The notes under the pieces were generated by a model. The model searched no databases. It was not told where the DNA came from and saw only the letters and a list, made by a program, of their open reading frames with translations. A program made the translations under genes and the position numbers. Below, piece by piece: positions 25,927-35,584 of a DNA stretch of 64,000 nt; within the stretch, counting starts at the first letter, position 1; each line of letters begins with the position of its first letter. The DNA lies in contig JAILNS010000032.1 of NCBI GenBank assembly GCA_024691305.1, forward strand, positions 48,566-112,565, written 5' to 3'. Origin of the DNA: Lachnospiraceae bacterium (GTDB lineage Bacteria > Bacillota > Clostridia > Lachnospirales > Lachnospiraceae).

Positions 25927-26787
25927 ATGAGCGGCAAAACAGAAACTATCTCAGTAGCAAATAAAAAAACAAAAGTAGTTCATGCGATCATATACGTTTT
26001 CCTTACATTGCTTGCACTGATCTACTTACTCCCCCTTGTATGGGTTGTTATCACATCACTTAAAGATGATAAGGTTCTTATGAAGTCCCCCTGGGCTCTT
26101 CCCGCAAGACCGATGTTTGAAAACTATACATTTGCATGGACTGCAGGAAACCTCGGAAGGGCAACATTAAACTCCTTTATCGTATGTACCATCACACTTG
26201 TCGTATCGATGTTTGTCGGAGCGCTTGCGGCGTTTGCCATAGCAAAACTCAGATTTAAACTGGCTAAACTTACACTTACATATTTCATGATAGGTATGAT
26301 GATCCCGGTTCATTGCGTGCTGATACCTTTGTTCATTCAGTTTTCAAAGGCACATCTTAGCAACAACCTGCTGGGTCTTATCATCCCTTATGTTACGTTC
26401 TCTCTTCCCATAACGATATATATTATGGTGGGATTTTTTGAAAGTATACCCAATGAGTTGTTTGAATCGGCAGTCATTGACGGATGTTCCATATACCGTA
26501 TGTTTGGTACGATAGGACTTCCTCTTGCCAAGACAGGATTCATGGTCACCGGCCTTATGTCATTTGTAAGTAACTGGAACGAACTGCTTCTTGCCATGGT
26601 ATTTATCTCTAAAGAGGAATTTAAGACACTTCCCGTTTCACTGACCAAATTCGTCGGCCCGTATAACACGAACTATTGCCAGATGTTTGCGGCAATTATG
26701 ATCGCTGTCATTCCTACGATCGTTGTATATTGCTGTTTCGCAAACCAGATAGTAGAAGGCCTGACAGCCGGTGCGGTTAAGGGTTGA
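25927..26787 (+). CDS. Sugar ABC transporter permease, MalG type
   Basis: 286 residues, six membrane helices. The EAA loop is ESAVIDGCSIYRMFGTIGLPLAKTGF; the ending VEGLTAGAVKG is the classic C-terminus of MalG-like permeases. Forms the transmembrane heterodimer with the preceding protein. No ATPase gene follows, which is the usual situation when a shared MsmK/MsmX-type ATPase is used. Confidence 0.94.
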   Translation: MSGKTETISVANKKTKVVHAIIYVFLTLLALIYLLPLVWVVITSLKDDKVLMKSPWALPARPMFENYTFAWTAGNLGRATLNSFIVCTITLVVSMFVGALAAFAIAKLRFKLAKLTLTYFMIGMMIPVHCVLIPLFIQFSKAHLSNNLLGLIIPYVTFSLPITIYIMVGFFESIPNELFESAVIDGCSIYRMFGTIGLPLAKTGFMVTGLMSFVSNWNELLLAMVFISKEEFKTLPVSLTKFVGPYNTNYCQMFAAIMIAVIPTIVVYCCFANQIVEGLTAGAVKG

Positions 26788-26817
26788 TATCGATTGTCAG
26801 CTTAAGAGGATTGACCA

Positions 26818-29016
26818 ATGAACAAACATGAATTAAGAAATAATGCAAGACAGGAAGCACGTAAGAAAGCGGAAGCGATCGTGGCACAGATGACTCTCGA
26901 AGAGAAGATGAGTCAGTTACGCTATGACGCTCAGCCTATAGAAAGACTTGATATTCCGGCATATAACTGGTGGAATGAAGGTCTTCACGGTGTGGCGCGT
27001 GCCGGTGTTGCAACCGTCTTTCCTCAGGCCATCGGTATGGCGGCGACTTTTGATGAAGAACTCCTGAAAGAAATGGGCGATTGTGTAGCAACCGAAGGTC
27101 GTGCCAAGTATAACGAAAACATCAAACACGGTGATCATGATATATATAAAGGACTTACCTTCTGGTCACCTAACGTAAATATATTCAGGGATCCGAGATG
27201 GGGTCGCGGCCATGAGACACTTGGCGAAGATCCTTATCTTACATCCAGACTGGGACTGTCTTTTGTGGAAGGACTTCAGGGTGAAGAGGGTGAACTTAAG
27301 GCTGCAGCCTGTGCAAAACATTTTGCTGTTCATTCAGGACCTGAAGGGATAAGACATGAGTTTGATGCAAAGGCTACTGCCAAGGACATGGAAGAAACCT
27401 ATCTTCCTGCTTTTGAAACCCTGGTAAAAGAGGGCGACGTCGAATCCGTAATGGGTGCTTATAATCGTACTAACGGAGAACCCTGCTGCGGAAGCAAAGC
27501 CCTGCTTAAAGATACATTAAGAGATAAATGGGGTTTTAAAGGTCATGTCGTATCCGATTGCTGGGCCATAGCGGATTTCCATACAAAACATATGGTCACT
27601 TCAACACCTCAGGAATCGGCAGCACTGGCTATGAAATATGGCTGTGACTTAAACTGCGGAAACACATATCTTCATATGATGAATGCCTATGAAGAGGGTC
27701 TTGTTACCGAAGAACAGATTACCGAGGCTGCAGTCAGGTTATTTACCACCAGATATCTTCTGGGTATGCCTGACGGAAGCAAATATGACTCCGTTTCTTA
27801 TGATATGGTGGAGTGTCCTAAGCATCTTGACAGTGCAAGACGCGGTGCCGAAGAATCCATAGTACTGCTTGATAATCATAAGAAAGCACTTCCTCTTAAT
27901 ATAAATAAGATCAAAACTATAGGTGTGATAGGACCTAATGCAAACAGCATCAAGGCACTTATCGGTAATTATCACGGAACCAGCTCACAGTATATAACAG
28001 TACTGGATGGCATCAGGGCATATGTAGGAGACAAGGTAAGAGTAATGTACTCCGAAGGCTGTGATCTGTACAAAGACAGAACAGAAAATCTTGGTCTTCC
28101 TTATGACCGTATAGGCGAAGCCATGACCGTGGCGGAGCACAGTGATGTGGTGATTTTGTGTCTCGGTCTTGATGAAACTCTTGAAGGAGAAGAAGGAGAT
28201 ACCGGAAACAGTTATGCATCCGGAGACAAGAACGATCTGCTCCTTCCGCTGTCACAGAGGAAGCTTTGTGAGGCTCTTGCAGGATGTGATACCCCCGTGA
28301 TCGTTTGCAACATGACAGGTTCTGCGATGGACCTTAAGTTTATGGCAGACAATTTTGATGCCATCTTACAGCTTTGGTATCCGGGTGCAAGAGGCGGTCA
28401 GACGGTCGCTAAGATCCTGTTTGGAGACATATCTCCTTCGGGCAAACTTCCCGTGACATTCTATGACAGTTCATATGACATGCCCGAGTTTACCGACTAC
28501 GGCATGAAAAAAAGAACATATAAATATATTGAAGGTGAAGCACAATATCCTTTCGGATTCGGTTTGACCTATTCCGATGTATGTGTGGACAGCGCTTCGG
28601 TCGTATCGAGCAATGTGGTTTCCGTATCGGCGGAAGATGACCGATATGACCCTGCATACAATGCCGGACTTGCAACCGACGGACAGGTATTTGAGGCAGT
28701 CATAGAGGCCGTTGTTGTAAATAAGGGAAGCGTTGATACCGATGAAGTCGTACAGGTATATGTAGAAAACGTTGGAGTTTCAGATGCTCCGCTTCATCCC
28801 ATACTTGCCGGATTTAAGCGCGTTCATTTAAAGGCAGGAGAGAAGGTTTCGGTTAAGATCCCCTTGAAAGATCCTTCGTTTACGGTCGTTACGGAAGGAG
28901 GCGATCGTGTTCACGGTTCACATACCTTCAGCCTTCATATAGGCACTTCACAGCCTGATAAAAAAAGCACATTACTGACAGGTCATACCCCCATTATACT
29001 TGACCTTCAGTTTTGA
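26818..29016 (+). CDS. Glycoside hydrolase family 3 (beta-xylosidase / beta-glucosidase), cytoplasmic
   Basis: 732 residues, no signal peptide. Domain order: GH3 TIM barrel (YNWWNEGLHGVARAG...ATVFPQAIGMAATFD; FWSPNVNIFRDPRWGRGHET), the nucleophile Asp247 in GHVVSDCWA, the GH3 C-terminal alpha/beta sandwich with the acid/base region LEGEEGDTGN, and a fibronectin III-like end (VVQVYVEN). The YNWWNEGLHGVA form is most common among GH3 beta-xylosidases; beta-glucosidase is an alternative. Being last in the importer operon, it likely splits the imported oligosaccharide into monosaccharides. Confidence 0.9.
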   Translation: MNKHELRNNARQEARKKAEAIVAQMTLEEKMSQLRYDAQPIERLDIPAYNWWNEGLHGVARAGVATVFPQAIGMAATFDEELLKEMGDCVATEGRAKYNENIKHGDHDIYKGLTFWSPNVNIFRDPRWGRGHETLGEDPYLTSRLGLSFVEGLQGEEGELKAAACAKHFAVHSGPEGIRHEFDAKATAKDMEETYLPAFETLVKEGDVESVMGAYNRTNGEPCCGSKALLKDTLRDKWGFKGHVVSDCWAIADFHTKHMVTSTPQESAALAMKYGCDLNCGNTYLHMMNAYEEGLVTEEQITEAAVRLFTTRYLLGMPDGSKYDSVSYDMVECPKHLDSARRGAEESIVLLDNHKKALPLNINKIKTIGVIGPNANSIKALIGNYHGTSSQYITVLDGIRAYVGDKVRVMYSEGCDLYKDRTENLGLPYDRIGEAMTVAEHSDVVILCLGLDETLEGEEGDTGNSYASGDKNDLLLPLSQRKLCEALAGCDTPVIVCNMTGSAMDLKFMADNFDAILQLWYPGARGGQTVAKILFGDISPSGKLPVTFYDSSYDMPEFTDYGMKKRTYKYIEGEAQYPFGFGLTYSDVCVDSASVVSSNVVSVSAEDDRYDPAYNAGLATDGQVFEAVIEAVVVNKGSVDTDEVVQVYVENVGVSDAPLHPILAGFKRVHLKAGEKVSVKIPLKDPSFTVVTEGGDRVHGSHTFSLHIGTSQPDKKSTLLTGHTPIILDLQF

Positions 29017-29060
29017 TAAATAAGACATTATTCCATTATCCGGTTTTACTACTCTCCCAG

Positions 29061-29099
29061 AAAACTCCCGATTCCAAATAAGTCGGGGGTTTTCTATTT
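29061..29099 (+). terminator. Rho-independent terminator of the importer-GH3 operon
   Basis: Eleven-pair stem AAAACTCCCGA (29061-29071) with TCGGGGGTTTT (29083-29093, one G-U pair), then TCTATTTAT. Confidence 0.8.
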
Positions 29100-29104
29100 A
29101 TTGG

Positions 29105-29113
29105 TGCTATAAT
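29105..29113 (+). promoter_or_regulatory. Extended -10 promoter for the YdcF-like gene
   Basis: TGCTATAAT is a consensus -10 with TGn extension, 32 bases before the ATG and directly after the upstream terminator. No clear -35. Confidence 0.45.
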
Positions 29114-29145
29114 AGAAAATAGGCATTGTAACTTAAGAGGGAAAT

Positions 29146-30111
29146 ATGCAGGCAGAAGATACGCGTAAAATAAGAAGATGGAATTTCATATGTTCATATG
29201 CAGGGATAATGTTATCGGGCGCCGGGATATTTCTCATATGTTTTCTCATATATCTTGCCGTCCGTATTCCGCGTGGGACGGATGCTTTAACGGCGATCGC
29301 AGATTTTCCGCGCCTGTTTCTTGTATATACCCTTCCGGTCATTATCATACAGACCGTTTTTCTGATAATAAGCAATATCGTCCTTATATATAAAGACGGA
29401 TTTCGTCCGTTAAGACTTCTTGGAACTTGTGCGGGCATTGCGTGCATAATCCTTAATCTTGTATCCCGCCTCAGTGTATTTACCACTCTCTTTATGTGCT
29501 ATATAGAAATATTTGCGATAGGAATGTCGGTCATGAGCATCGCCGCTGTCCTTCACAGACCGACCATGAACAATGATTATCTGATAATCTTAGGATGCAG
29601 CATAGGTAAGGACGGTAAGCTTTTACCGATAATAAAAAGCAGGGTCAACCGGGCCATACATTTTGCATGGGAGCAGGAGATAGCCACGGGTAAGCCCATA
29701 TGCTATATCCCCAGCGGTGGCCGGGGATCTGATGAGATCATGAGTGAGGGTGATGCGATGTCTCTGTATCTTCTTTCTCACAGTGCCGAGAACTATGAGG
29801 TTATGAAGGAGATGGAATCAGGCAATACCTATGAGAATTTTCTTTTTTCCAAAAAGATAATAGACGAGCACGATCCGGATGCAAATGTGGTGTTCGTGAC
29901 TACAAATTACCATGTGCTTCGAAGCGGGATGCTCGCAAAAAAAGCAGGGCTTAAGGCGGAAGGATTATCGAGCAGAGTCAGATGGTTCTTTTGGCCAAAC
30001 GGATATATAAGAGAGATGGCTGCGATAATCGTTATGCATAAGAAGGAACAGCTCATAGCGCTTATCGTATGTCTGGTTTTGACAGTGCTGTTACATATTG
30101 CTATAGTGTGA
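29146..30111 (+). CDS. YdcF/ElyC-like DUF218 membrane protein
   Basis: 321 residues. Four N-terminal membrane segments (about 14-130), then a DUF218 domain: YLIILGCSIGKDGKLLPIIKSRVNRAI, IPSGGRGSDEIMSEGDAM, SGNTYENFLFSKKII and VFVTTNYHVLRSGMLAKKAG, ending with one more membrane helix. The E. coli relatives (SanA, ElyC, YdcF) affect envelope integrity and peptidoglycan precursors, but the biochemical activity is not settled. Own promoter after the upstream terminator. Confidence 0.85.
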   Translation: MQAEDTRKIRRWNFICSYAGIMLSGAGIFLICFLIYLAVRIPRGTDALTAIADFPRLFLVYTLPVIIIQTVFLIISNIVLIYKDGFRPLRLLGTCAGIACIILNLVSRLSVFTTLFMCYIEIFAIGMSVMSIAAVLHRPTMNNDYLIILGCSIGKDGKLLPIIKSRVNRAIHFAWEQEIATGKPICYIPSGGRGSDEIMSEGDAMSLYLLSHSAENYEVMKEMESGNTYENFLFSKKIIDEHDPDANVVFVTTNYHVLRSGMLAKKAGLKAEGLSSRVRWFFWPNGYIREMAAIIVMHKKEQLIALIVCLVLTVLLHIAIV

Positions 30112-30169
30112 TTTGTGGTTTGATATATAATTTGATGATACAGACTGACTTGGTTGGAGAAATTTGATC

Positions 30170-32206
30170 ATGACGAAAAAAAACAAATATAAAAGTGAAA
30201 AACTGTTAAAGAAAATAAAGAAGAGTTATGCCTGGTCGGGACTTCTTTCATCGATAATATTTATGTCGCTGGTGACCGTATTACTGATAATGATGTTAAA
30301 TGCGGCACTTTCATACACTATCGAGTCATGGATGTCGACCGAATATGACAGAGTTTCATATATGGCTAAACTTTATGAAAGTTCGGGGGCCGCGGAGGTA
30401 AGCAAGTATGACGGAGATGACGGCGAATATCTGGTAGTTGATAAATCCGGAACACCGGTCTATGAGCACGGAGAAAATACCTGCAGCATGGAAGAGTTTA
30501 AGGCAGAACTCTATTCCAAACCCGATGCAGGGCAGATCAGTGTTTATCCCGATTCAAAGATCAGTATTTTTGAAGTTAAAGACAATAAGATAAGCATGAA
30601 TATGATGTTGTTCTCCCGGGACTATATCAGGGTGGACAATTTAGATTCATTTATTCAAAACGGTATCATCCGGTATCCGATATGGATGGGCGTTCCTCTT
30701 TCCGACGGTGAGCATACATTTATCGGATGCTCCAGATTCAATATCGACAAGGCAGATATCACTTTTATAGTGGTCATCGCCTCAGTCATTGCGGTTTTGT
30801 TCCTTATTATGGTCATAACGTTTATCTGGCGCCTGATCCGTGCATTCATTAATCAGAGAAAAGTATCTTCTCTTGTTTTTAACGATGAAGTGACTCTCGG
30901 TAATAACTGGATGTATTTCAGGATCAAAGGAGAGCAGATCTTAAGACGTTTCTATAACAGAAAAAACAGATATGCAGTATTGGATATCGATTTCGTGAAT
31001 TACAGGAATTATTGTGTATGTCATTCGGTAGAAGAGGGCGATAATAAGCTTCGTATGATCCACAAGAAAATTGATTCCCAGCTCTCCACGGGAGAACTGA
31101 GCGGACGATATGCGTCATCGAACTTTGCGGTACTTATGAGGGCGGACAACGAAGACGCATTTAAGGCAAGGCTCAATCTTCTTTTGTTTGAACTTGAAAA
31201 GGTTGATTCCGTCCATAAATTGGGATTTCATATAGGCGTGGATTATATCGATCCCGAGATAGACAAAAACGGAAAGATGATCAAGCGTAAAGATATCGAT
31301 ATCGAAAAATGCTATAACAATGCCTGTGCGGCGAGAGTCACGCTTGACGGAAACGACGAATCGGGAATGGCGTTCTTTGACGATAAGCTGTTTGAAGAAC
31401 AAAAATGGATCGATGCGGTTCATGAAAGACAGCTTGCCGCTCTTAACAATGAAGAGTTTGTAGTGTATTATCAGCCCAAATACAATCCTTCGACCAATAC
31501 GCTTAAAGGCGCTGAGGCTTTGATTAGATGGCAGTCTTCCGATCTTGGGTTTATTCCGCCGGGCAGGTTCATTCCTATTTTTGAAAAAAACGGATTTATC
31601 ACGGAGATAGATCATTATATGATAAGACATGTTGCAAGAGACCAGAAGGCATGGCTTGATAAAGGATTTAACTGTGTGCCGGTATCGGTCAATGTGTCGA
31701 GGGCGCATTTCATAGAAGAAGATCTGGCCGAGCAGATCCGGGATATTGTGGATGCAGAAGGCGCACCGCATGATCTTATAGAGATAGAACTTACGGAAAG
31801 TGCATTCTTCGATGATAAGAAAGCACTGATCACGACCATATCCAGATTACAGGGGTACGGTTTTGCAGTATCCATGGACGATTTCGGTTCGGGATATTCA
31901 TCACTGAATTCACTTAAAGACCTGCCCCTTAATGTACTTAAGCTTGATGCTGAATTCTTCCGCGGAGACATGGAAGGCGACCGGGGTGAGATCGTAATAT
32001 CGGAGACTATCAGACTTGCCCAGGCTCTTAATATGAGAACCGTAGCCGAAGGTGTCGAGATCAGGGAACAGGTAGACTTTTTGGCTGAACACGGATGTGA
32101 TATGATACAGGGGTATTATTACGCTAAACCGATGCCCGCAAGTGAGTACGAACAGCGGATGAAAGAGCCGGTATCGGAGGATTCGGGCGAGGACTCAGGT
32201 AAATAA
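30170..32206 (+). CDS. EAL-domain cyclic-di-GMP phosphodiesterase with degenerate GGDEF
   Basis: About 678 residues; ATG at 30170 follows GGAGA by 9 bases. Two membrane helices (about 20-45 and 203-225) flank an extracellular sensor domain. Next is a GGDEF-like domain whose signature has decayed (GRYASSNFAVL), so it probably cannot make c-di-GMP. The EAL domain from residue 415 looks intact: the EAL motif in GAEALIRW, substrate and metal residues in VSVNVSRAHF, ELTESAFF, the DDFGSGYSS loop, LKLDAEFF and GYYYAKPMP. Predicted to hydrolyse c-di-GMP to pGpG, favouring motility over sessility, perhaps tuned by the sensor or by nucleotide binding to the dead GGDEF. Confidence 0.88.
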   Translation: MTKKNKYKSEKLLKKIKKSYAWSGLLSSIIFMSLVTVLLIMMLNAALSYTIESWMSTEYDRVSYMAKLYESSGAAEVSKYDGDDGEYLVVDKSGTPVYEHGENTCSMEEFKAELYSKPDAGQISVYPDSKISIFEVKDNKISMNMMLFSRDYIRVDNLDSFIQNGIIRYPIWMGVPLSDGEHTFIGCSRFNIDKADITFIVVIASVIAVLFLIMVITFIWRLIRAFINQRKVSSLVFNDEVTLGNNWMYFRIKGEQILRRFYNRKNRYAVLDIDFVNYRNYCVCHSVEEGDNKLRMIHKKIDSQLSTGELSGRYASSNFAVLMRADNEDAFKARLNLLLFELEKVDSVHKLGFHIGVDYIDPEIDKNGKMIKRKDIDIEKCYNNACAARVTLDGNDESGMAFFDDKLFEEQKWIDAVHERQLAALNNEEFVVYYQPKYNPSTNTLKGAEALIRWQSSDLGFIPPGRFIPIFEKNGFITEIDHYMIRHVARDQKAWLDKGFNCVPVSVNVSRAHFIEEDLAEQIRDIVDAEGAPHDLIEIELTESAFFDDKKALITTISRLQGYGFAVSMDDFGSGYSSLNSLKDLPLNVLKLDAEFFRGDMEGDRGEIVISETIRLAQALNMRTVAEGVEIREQVDFLAEHGCDMIQGYYYAKPMPASEYEQRMKEPVSEDSGEDSGK

Positions 32207-32243
32207 TATTATTAAAAAAAAATATATAAAAGGAGATGTGGTT

Positions 32244-33797
32244 ATGTTTGTTGATTCATTTTGGTCGCTTTTGCCGCCTATCATCGCGATCACACTGGCA
32301 CTGATAACCAAAGAGGTTTATTCCTCGTTGTTTATCGGTATCCTGTGCGGCGGACTTTTGTACTCGGGTTTCAACTTCACCGGAACCATGCAGCATGTAT
32401 TTGTAGACGGAATGATAGGTCAGCTTTCCGACGGATGGAATGTGGGTATTCTCATTTTCCTCGTAATACTGGGAAGTATGGTCATGCTGATGAACAGGGC
32501 CGGAGGTTCTGCTGCTTTCGGAAGATGGTCTGTAGAACATGTTAAGACCAAGGCTGGTGCACAGATGGCTACCATTCTTCTTGGAGTAATGATATTCATC
32601 GATGACTATTTCAACTGTCTTACCGTCGGATCCGTTATGCGGCCGCTTACGGACAAGCACAAGATATCCAGGGAAAAACTGGCATACCTTATAGATGCTA
32701 CGGCAGCTCCCGTGTGTATCATAGCTCCCATTTCTTCCTGGGCTGCGGCTGTTACGGGATTTGTTGACGGAGCAAACGGACTTACACTTTTTGTAAGGGC
32801 AATACCTTATAATTTCTATGCTTTTTTGACTATAGTAATGATGATCACACTCACATACGGTAAGTTTGACTTCGGTCCGATGAAACGTGCTGAGTTAATG
32901 ATTTATAAGGAAGGCAAAGACGATGATGAAAAAGTCGCTTCTGCAATGACAGGCGCGGAAGACCAGCCTCATCCTCCGGTATCGAGCAAGGGTAAAGTCA
33001 TACATCTGGTACTTCCCATTGTTGTTCTTATAGTATGCTGTGTCATAGGTATGATCTACACGGGCGGATTCTTTGAAGGTGAATCGTTCATAGATGCATT
33101 CTCGAATTCAGATGCTTCCGTTGGTTTGGTATACGGCTCGGTTGTGGCTCTTATCATTACCATAATCTTTTATCTTGCAACCAGAGTCTTAAGCTTCAGT
33201 GAATGTATGAATGCTATCCCCGAAGGATTTAAGAGCATGGTTCCTGCGATTATGATCCTTACATTTGCCTGGACACTCAAGGCCATGACAGATTCGCTCG
33301 GTGCAGCTACATATGTAGCGGGACTTGTTGAGAACATTGCTGATAACCGCGCAATCATGAGTTTCCTTCCTGCCTTTGTATTTTTGGTAGGAACTTTCCT
33401 TGCATTTGCAACAGGAACTTCATGGGGAACTTTCGGAATACTTATTCCGATAGTTGTTAATGTATTCGGTGCCGACCTGAACAATGAACTTATGATAATC
33501 GCAATCTCGGCATGTATGGCAGGAGCTGTCTGCGGCGACCATTGCTCACCGATATCCGATACAACGATCATGGCAAGTGCGGGTGCACAGTGTAACCACA
33601 TACATCATGTGTCTACGCAGCTTCCTTATGCACTTACGGCAGCAGCCCTTTCACTGGTAACTTATATCATTGCAGGTTTTGTGCGTAACTGGCTTATATG
33701 CCTGCCTCTCGGTATTGTAATAACCGTCGGTGTTTTGATCGTTCTCAGACAAAAAGGAACCGGAAACGTCGAAAAGGTAAAAGTAGATGAACTGTGA
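32244..33797 (+). CDS. nhaC: NhaC-family Na+/H+ antiporter
   Basis: About 517 residues from ATG 32244 (AGGAGA 7 bases upstream; GTG at 32238 is too close). Around twelve membrane helices. Features of the NhaC/YheL-like family: SLLPPIIAITLALITKEVYSSLFIGIL, FIDDYFNCLTVGSVMRPLTDK and the symmetric SPISDTTIMASAGAQCNHIHHV. Exchanges sodium for protons, possibly coupled to an organic substrate as in the malate-lactate antiporter branch; the sequence alone cannot separate these. Confidence 0.88.
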   Translation: MFVDSFWSLLPPIIAITLALITKEVYSSLFIGILCGGLLYSGFNFTGTMQHVFVDGMIGQLSDGWNVGILIFLVILGSMVMLMNRAGGSAAFGRWSVEHVKTKAGAQMATILLGVMIFIDDYFNCLTVGSVMRPLTDKHKISREKLAYLIDATAAPVCIIAPISSWAAAVTGFVDGANGLTLFVRAIPYNFYAFLTIVMMITLTYGKFDFGPMKRAELMIYKEGKDDDEKVASAMTGAEDQPHPPVSSKGKVIHLVLPIVVLIVCCVIGMIYTGGFFEGESFIDAFSNSDASVGLVYGSVVALIITIIFYLATRVLSFSECMNAIPEGFKSMVPAIMILTFAWTLKAMTDSLGAATYVAGLVENIADNRAIMSFLPAFVFLVGTFLAFATGTSWGTFGILIPIVVNVFGADLNNELMIIAISACMAGAVCGDHCSPISDTTIMASAGAQCNHIHHVSTQLPYALTAAALSLVTYIIAGFVRNWLICLPLGIVITVGVLIVLRQKGTGNVEKVKVDEL

Positions 33798-33811
33798 TAT
33801 TAAATAAACGA

Positions 33812-33840
33812 TTGCCAGATTAGCGGTTCGTTCGTATAAA
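33812..33840 (+). promoter_or_regulatory. Sigma-A promoter for the lipoprotein gene
   Basis: TTGCCA (33812-33817), 17 bases, TATAAA (33835-33840); the ATG follows 45 bases later behind AGGAGGAG. Confidence 0.65.
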
Positions 33841-33884
33841 GACATGTAAGGCAAAGTTTATTTGATACTACAGGAGGAGAGATT

Positions 33885-35579
33885 ATGAAAAAGAAACAGA
33901 TCGTGATCGCACTTGCTTGTGCAATGATTCTGACTGCGTGCGGAAGTACCAAGGAAGATGCCGTTGAAACCACAGGTACGGAAACGACTGAACAGACGGC
34001 GGAAACTACAGATACAGCCGATACGGAGGAAAAGACCGAAGAGACGGCCGATGCCGGAAGCGAAGCATCAAATGTTATATCAAACAAACTGTTTTCTCTG
34101 ACCATGCCCGAGGGATATGAGGATGTGTATGAGTCAGAGGTCGGTGATAATTATATCAACATCTATCACAAGGAATCCAAGGCAGCAGGCTATGGCGGTT
34201 ATATCCTGGGTGTCAGGGCATACTCTGATGTAAACGAATATGCGGGTGCACCCATATCCAAAGAGGGTGAGCTCACGGCTGCGGACGGTACCAAATATGA
34301 TCTGGTAAGATTTTACGAGTCAGAGGTTCAGACAGGATATGATCAGGAAGAACCTGCAGATTACCGTGAACTCTATGATCAGATCGATTCTATAATCGCA
34401 ACGATCAAAAGTACAGACGGCGGAGAGTTTGTATACAAGGCAGGATGCAAAGGAGAGGATATCTATCCCGAAGTCCTTGCAAAGCTTAAATCCGGTATAG
34501 AAGAAGGCTGGGATCCTTCACGTTTTGAGGAAGAAGGTTTCAGTTCCATGTATGGAGTGATCGCGGATAATTCCGACGGCGACGCACTGGACAGGATTGG
34601 ATATAAGTATATGGATCTTAACAGTGACGGCATCGATGATATGGTTATAGGTGAGATTGCCGAAGGTGACTGGAAAGGTATCGTATACGATGTCTTTACG
34701 TTAGTTGAAGGTAAGCCCGCACATGTTGTATCGGGGTGGGACAGAAACAGATACTATGTGACCCAGACAAAACAGCTTTGTAACGAGTATTCAGGCGGAG
34801 CAGGAGAAAGTGGTTGGCTGATCTATGCACTGGAGACCGGTTCAAATGAACTTTTATATCAGCAGGGAATGAAATACGATGAATATACCGATGAGAAGAA
34901 TCCCTATTTCGTGTCGTACGATTACGAAAACGGTGAACCGGTGTGGGAATCCATGACTGAGGAAGACTATAAGGACAGACAGAGCTGGCTTCTTGTTTAT
35001 GACCGTTTTGACTATGTACCGCTTTCACAGATAGACGGCTCTGCATCCGGTTCTGCGTCAACTGAGACATCTTCTTTTGACGGTACATTACCTGCATATA
35101 CATACAAGGGAAGCAATCCTCTGGCCGGAGCTGCAAGTGAGTATATGATAACTGAATACAGTCAGTATTTTGAAACAGCGGATGTATCTATTCCGGTTAT
35201 ATCCATAATCGATTCTGATGAGTCGGATCCCGAAGATATCAAGGTATGGGGAGATTTCTGGATCTACAACTATGATCTTGAAGGTGATACGCTTATGACC
35301 AAGTCGGGTGGATCTTTCCCCGGTCTTATGCATATAAAAAAGGATGCTGACGGAAATTATTCAGTATACTCCATGGACGTTGTAGAGGACGGAAGTTCTT
35401 ATAACGACAGTGCCAAGAAGATATTCGGAGATAACTATGATGTATTTATTACAGCTACATCAGATTCCGAGGCACATACCGATATCAGAACAGACACCAT
35501 CGCCACATATGTTGACGATAATGATCTGCCGATAACACAGTATCAGGATTACGGATGGGATCCCGTTAAGTTAGACTGA
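33885..35579 (+). CDS. Lipoprotein of unknown function
   Basis: 564 residues. The signal peptide ends in LTAC (lipidated Cys19), then a Thr/Glu/Asp-rich linker to about residue 65. A first domain (70-165) begins NVISNKLFSLTMPEGYEDVYES. A central part has an FG-GAP-like, possibly calcium-binding strand (YMDLNSDGIDDMVIGEI). The C-terminal 190 residues (from GTLPAYTYKGSNPLAGAASEYM) resemble no domain I can name. Anchored outside the membrane; own promoter. It meets the convergent dehydrogenase gene with only 5 bases between stops. Confidence 0.7.
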   Translation: MKKKQIVIALACAMILTACGSTKEDAVETTGTETTEQTAETTDTADTEEKTEETADAGSEASNVISNKLFSLTMPEGYEDVYESEVGDNYINIYHKESKAAGYGGYILGVRAYSDVNEYAGAPISKEGELTAADGTKYDLVRFYESEVQTGYDQEEPADYRELYDQIDSIIATIKSTDGGEFVYKAGCKGEDIYPEVLAKLKSGIEEGWDPSRFEEEGFSSMYGVIADNSDGDALDRIGYKYMDLNSDGIDDMVIGEIAEGDWKGIVYDVFTLVEGKPAHVVSGWDRNRYYVTQTKQLCNEYSGGAGESGWLIYALETGSNELLYQQGMKYDEYTDEKNPYFVSYDYENGEPVWESMTEEDYKDRQSWLLVYDRFDYVPLSQIDGSASGSASTETSSFDGTLPAYTYKGSNPLAGAASEYMITEYSQYFETADVSIPVISIIDSDESDPEDIKVWGDFWIYNYDLEGDTLMTKSGGSFPGLMHIKKDADGNYSVYSMDVVEDGSSYNDSAKKIFGDNYDVFITATSDSEAHTDIRTDTIATYVDDNDLPITQYQDYGWDPVKLD

Positions 35580-35584
35580 TATGA

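Noticed and set aside
31080..31140. Active diguanylate cyclase in the EAL protein
   Set aside because: The GGDEF motif is replaced by a non-catalytic sequence, so synthesis of c-di-GMP is unlikely.
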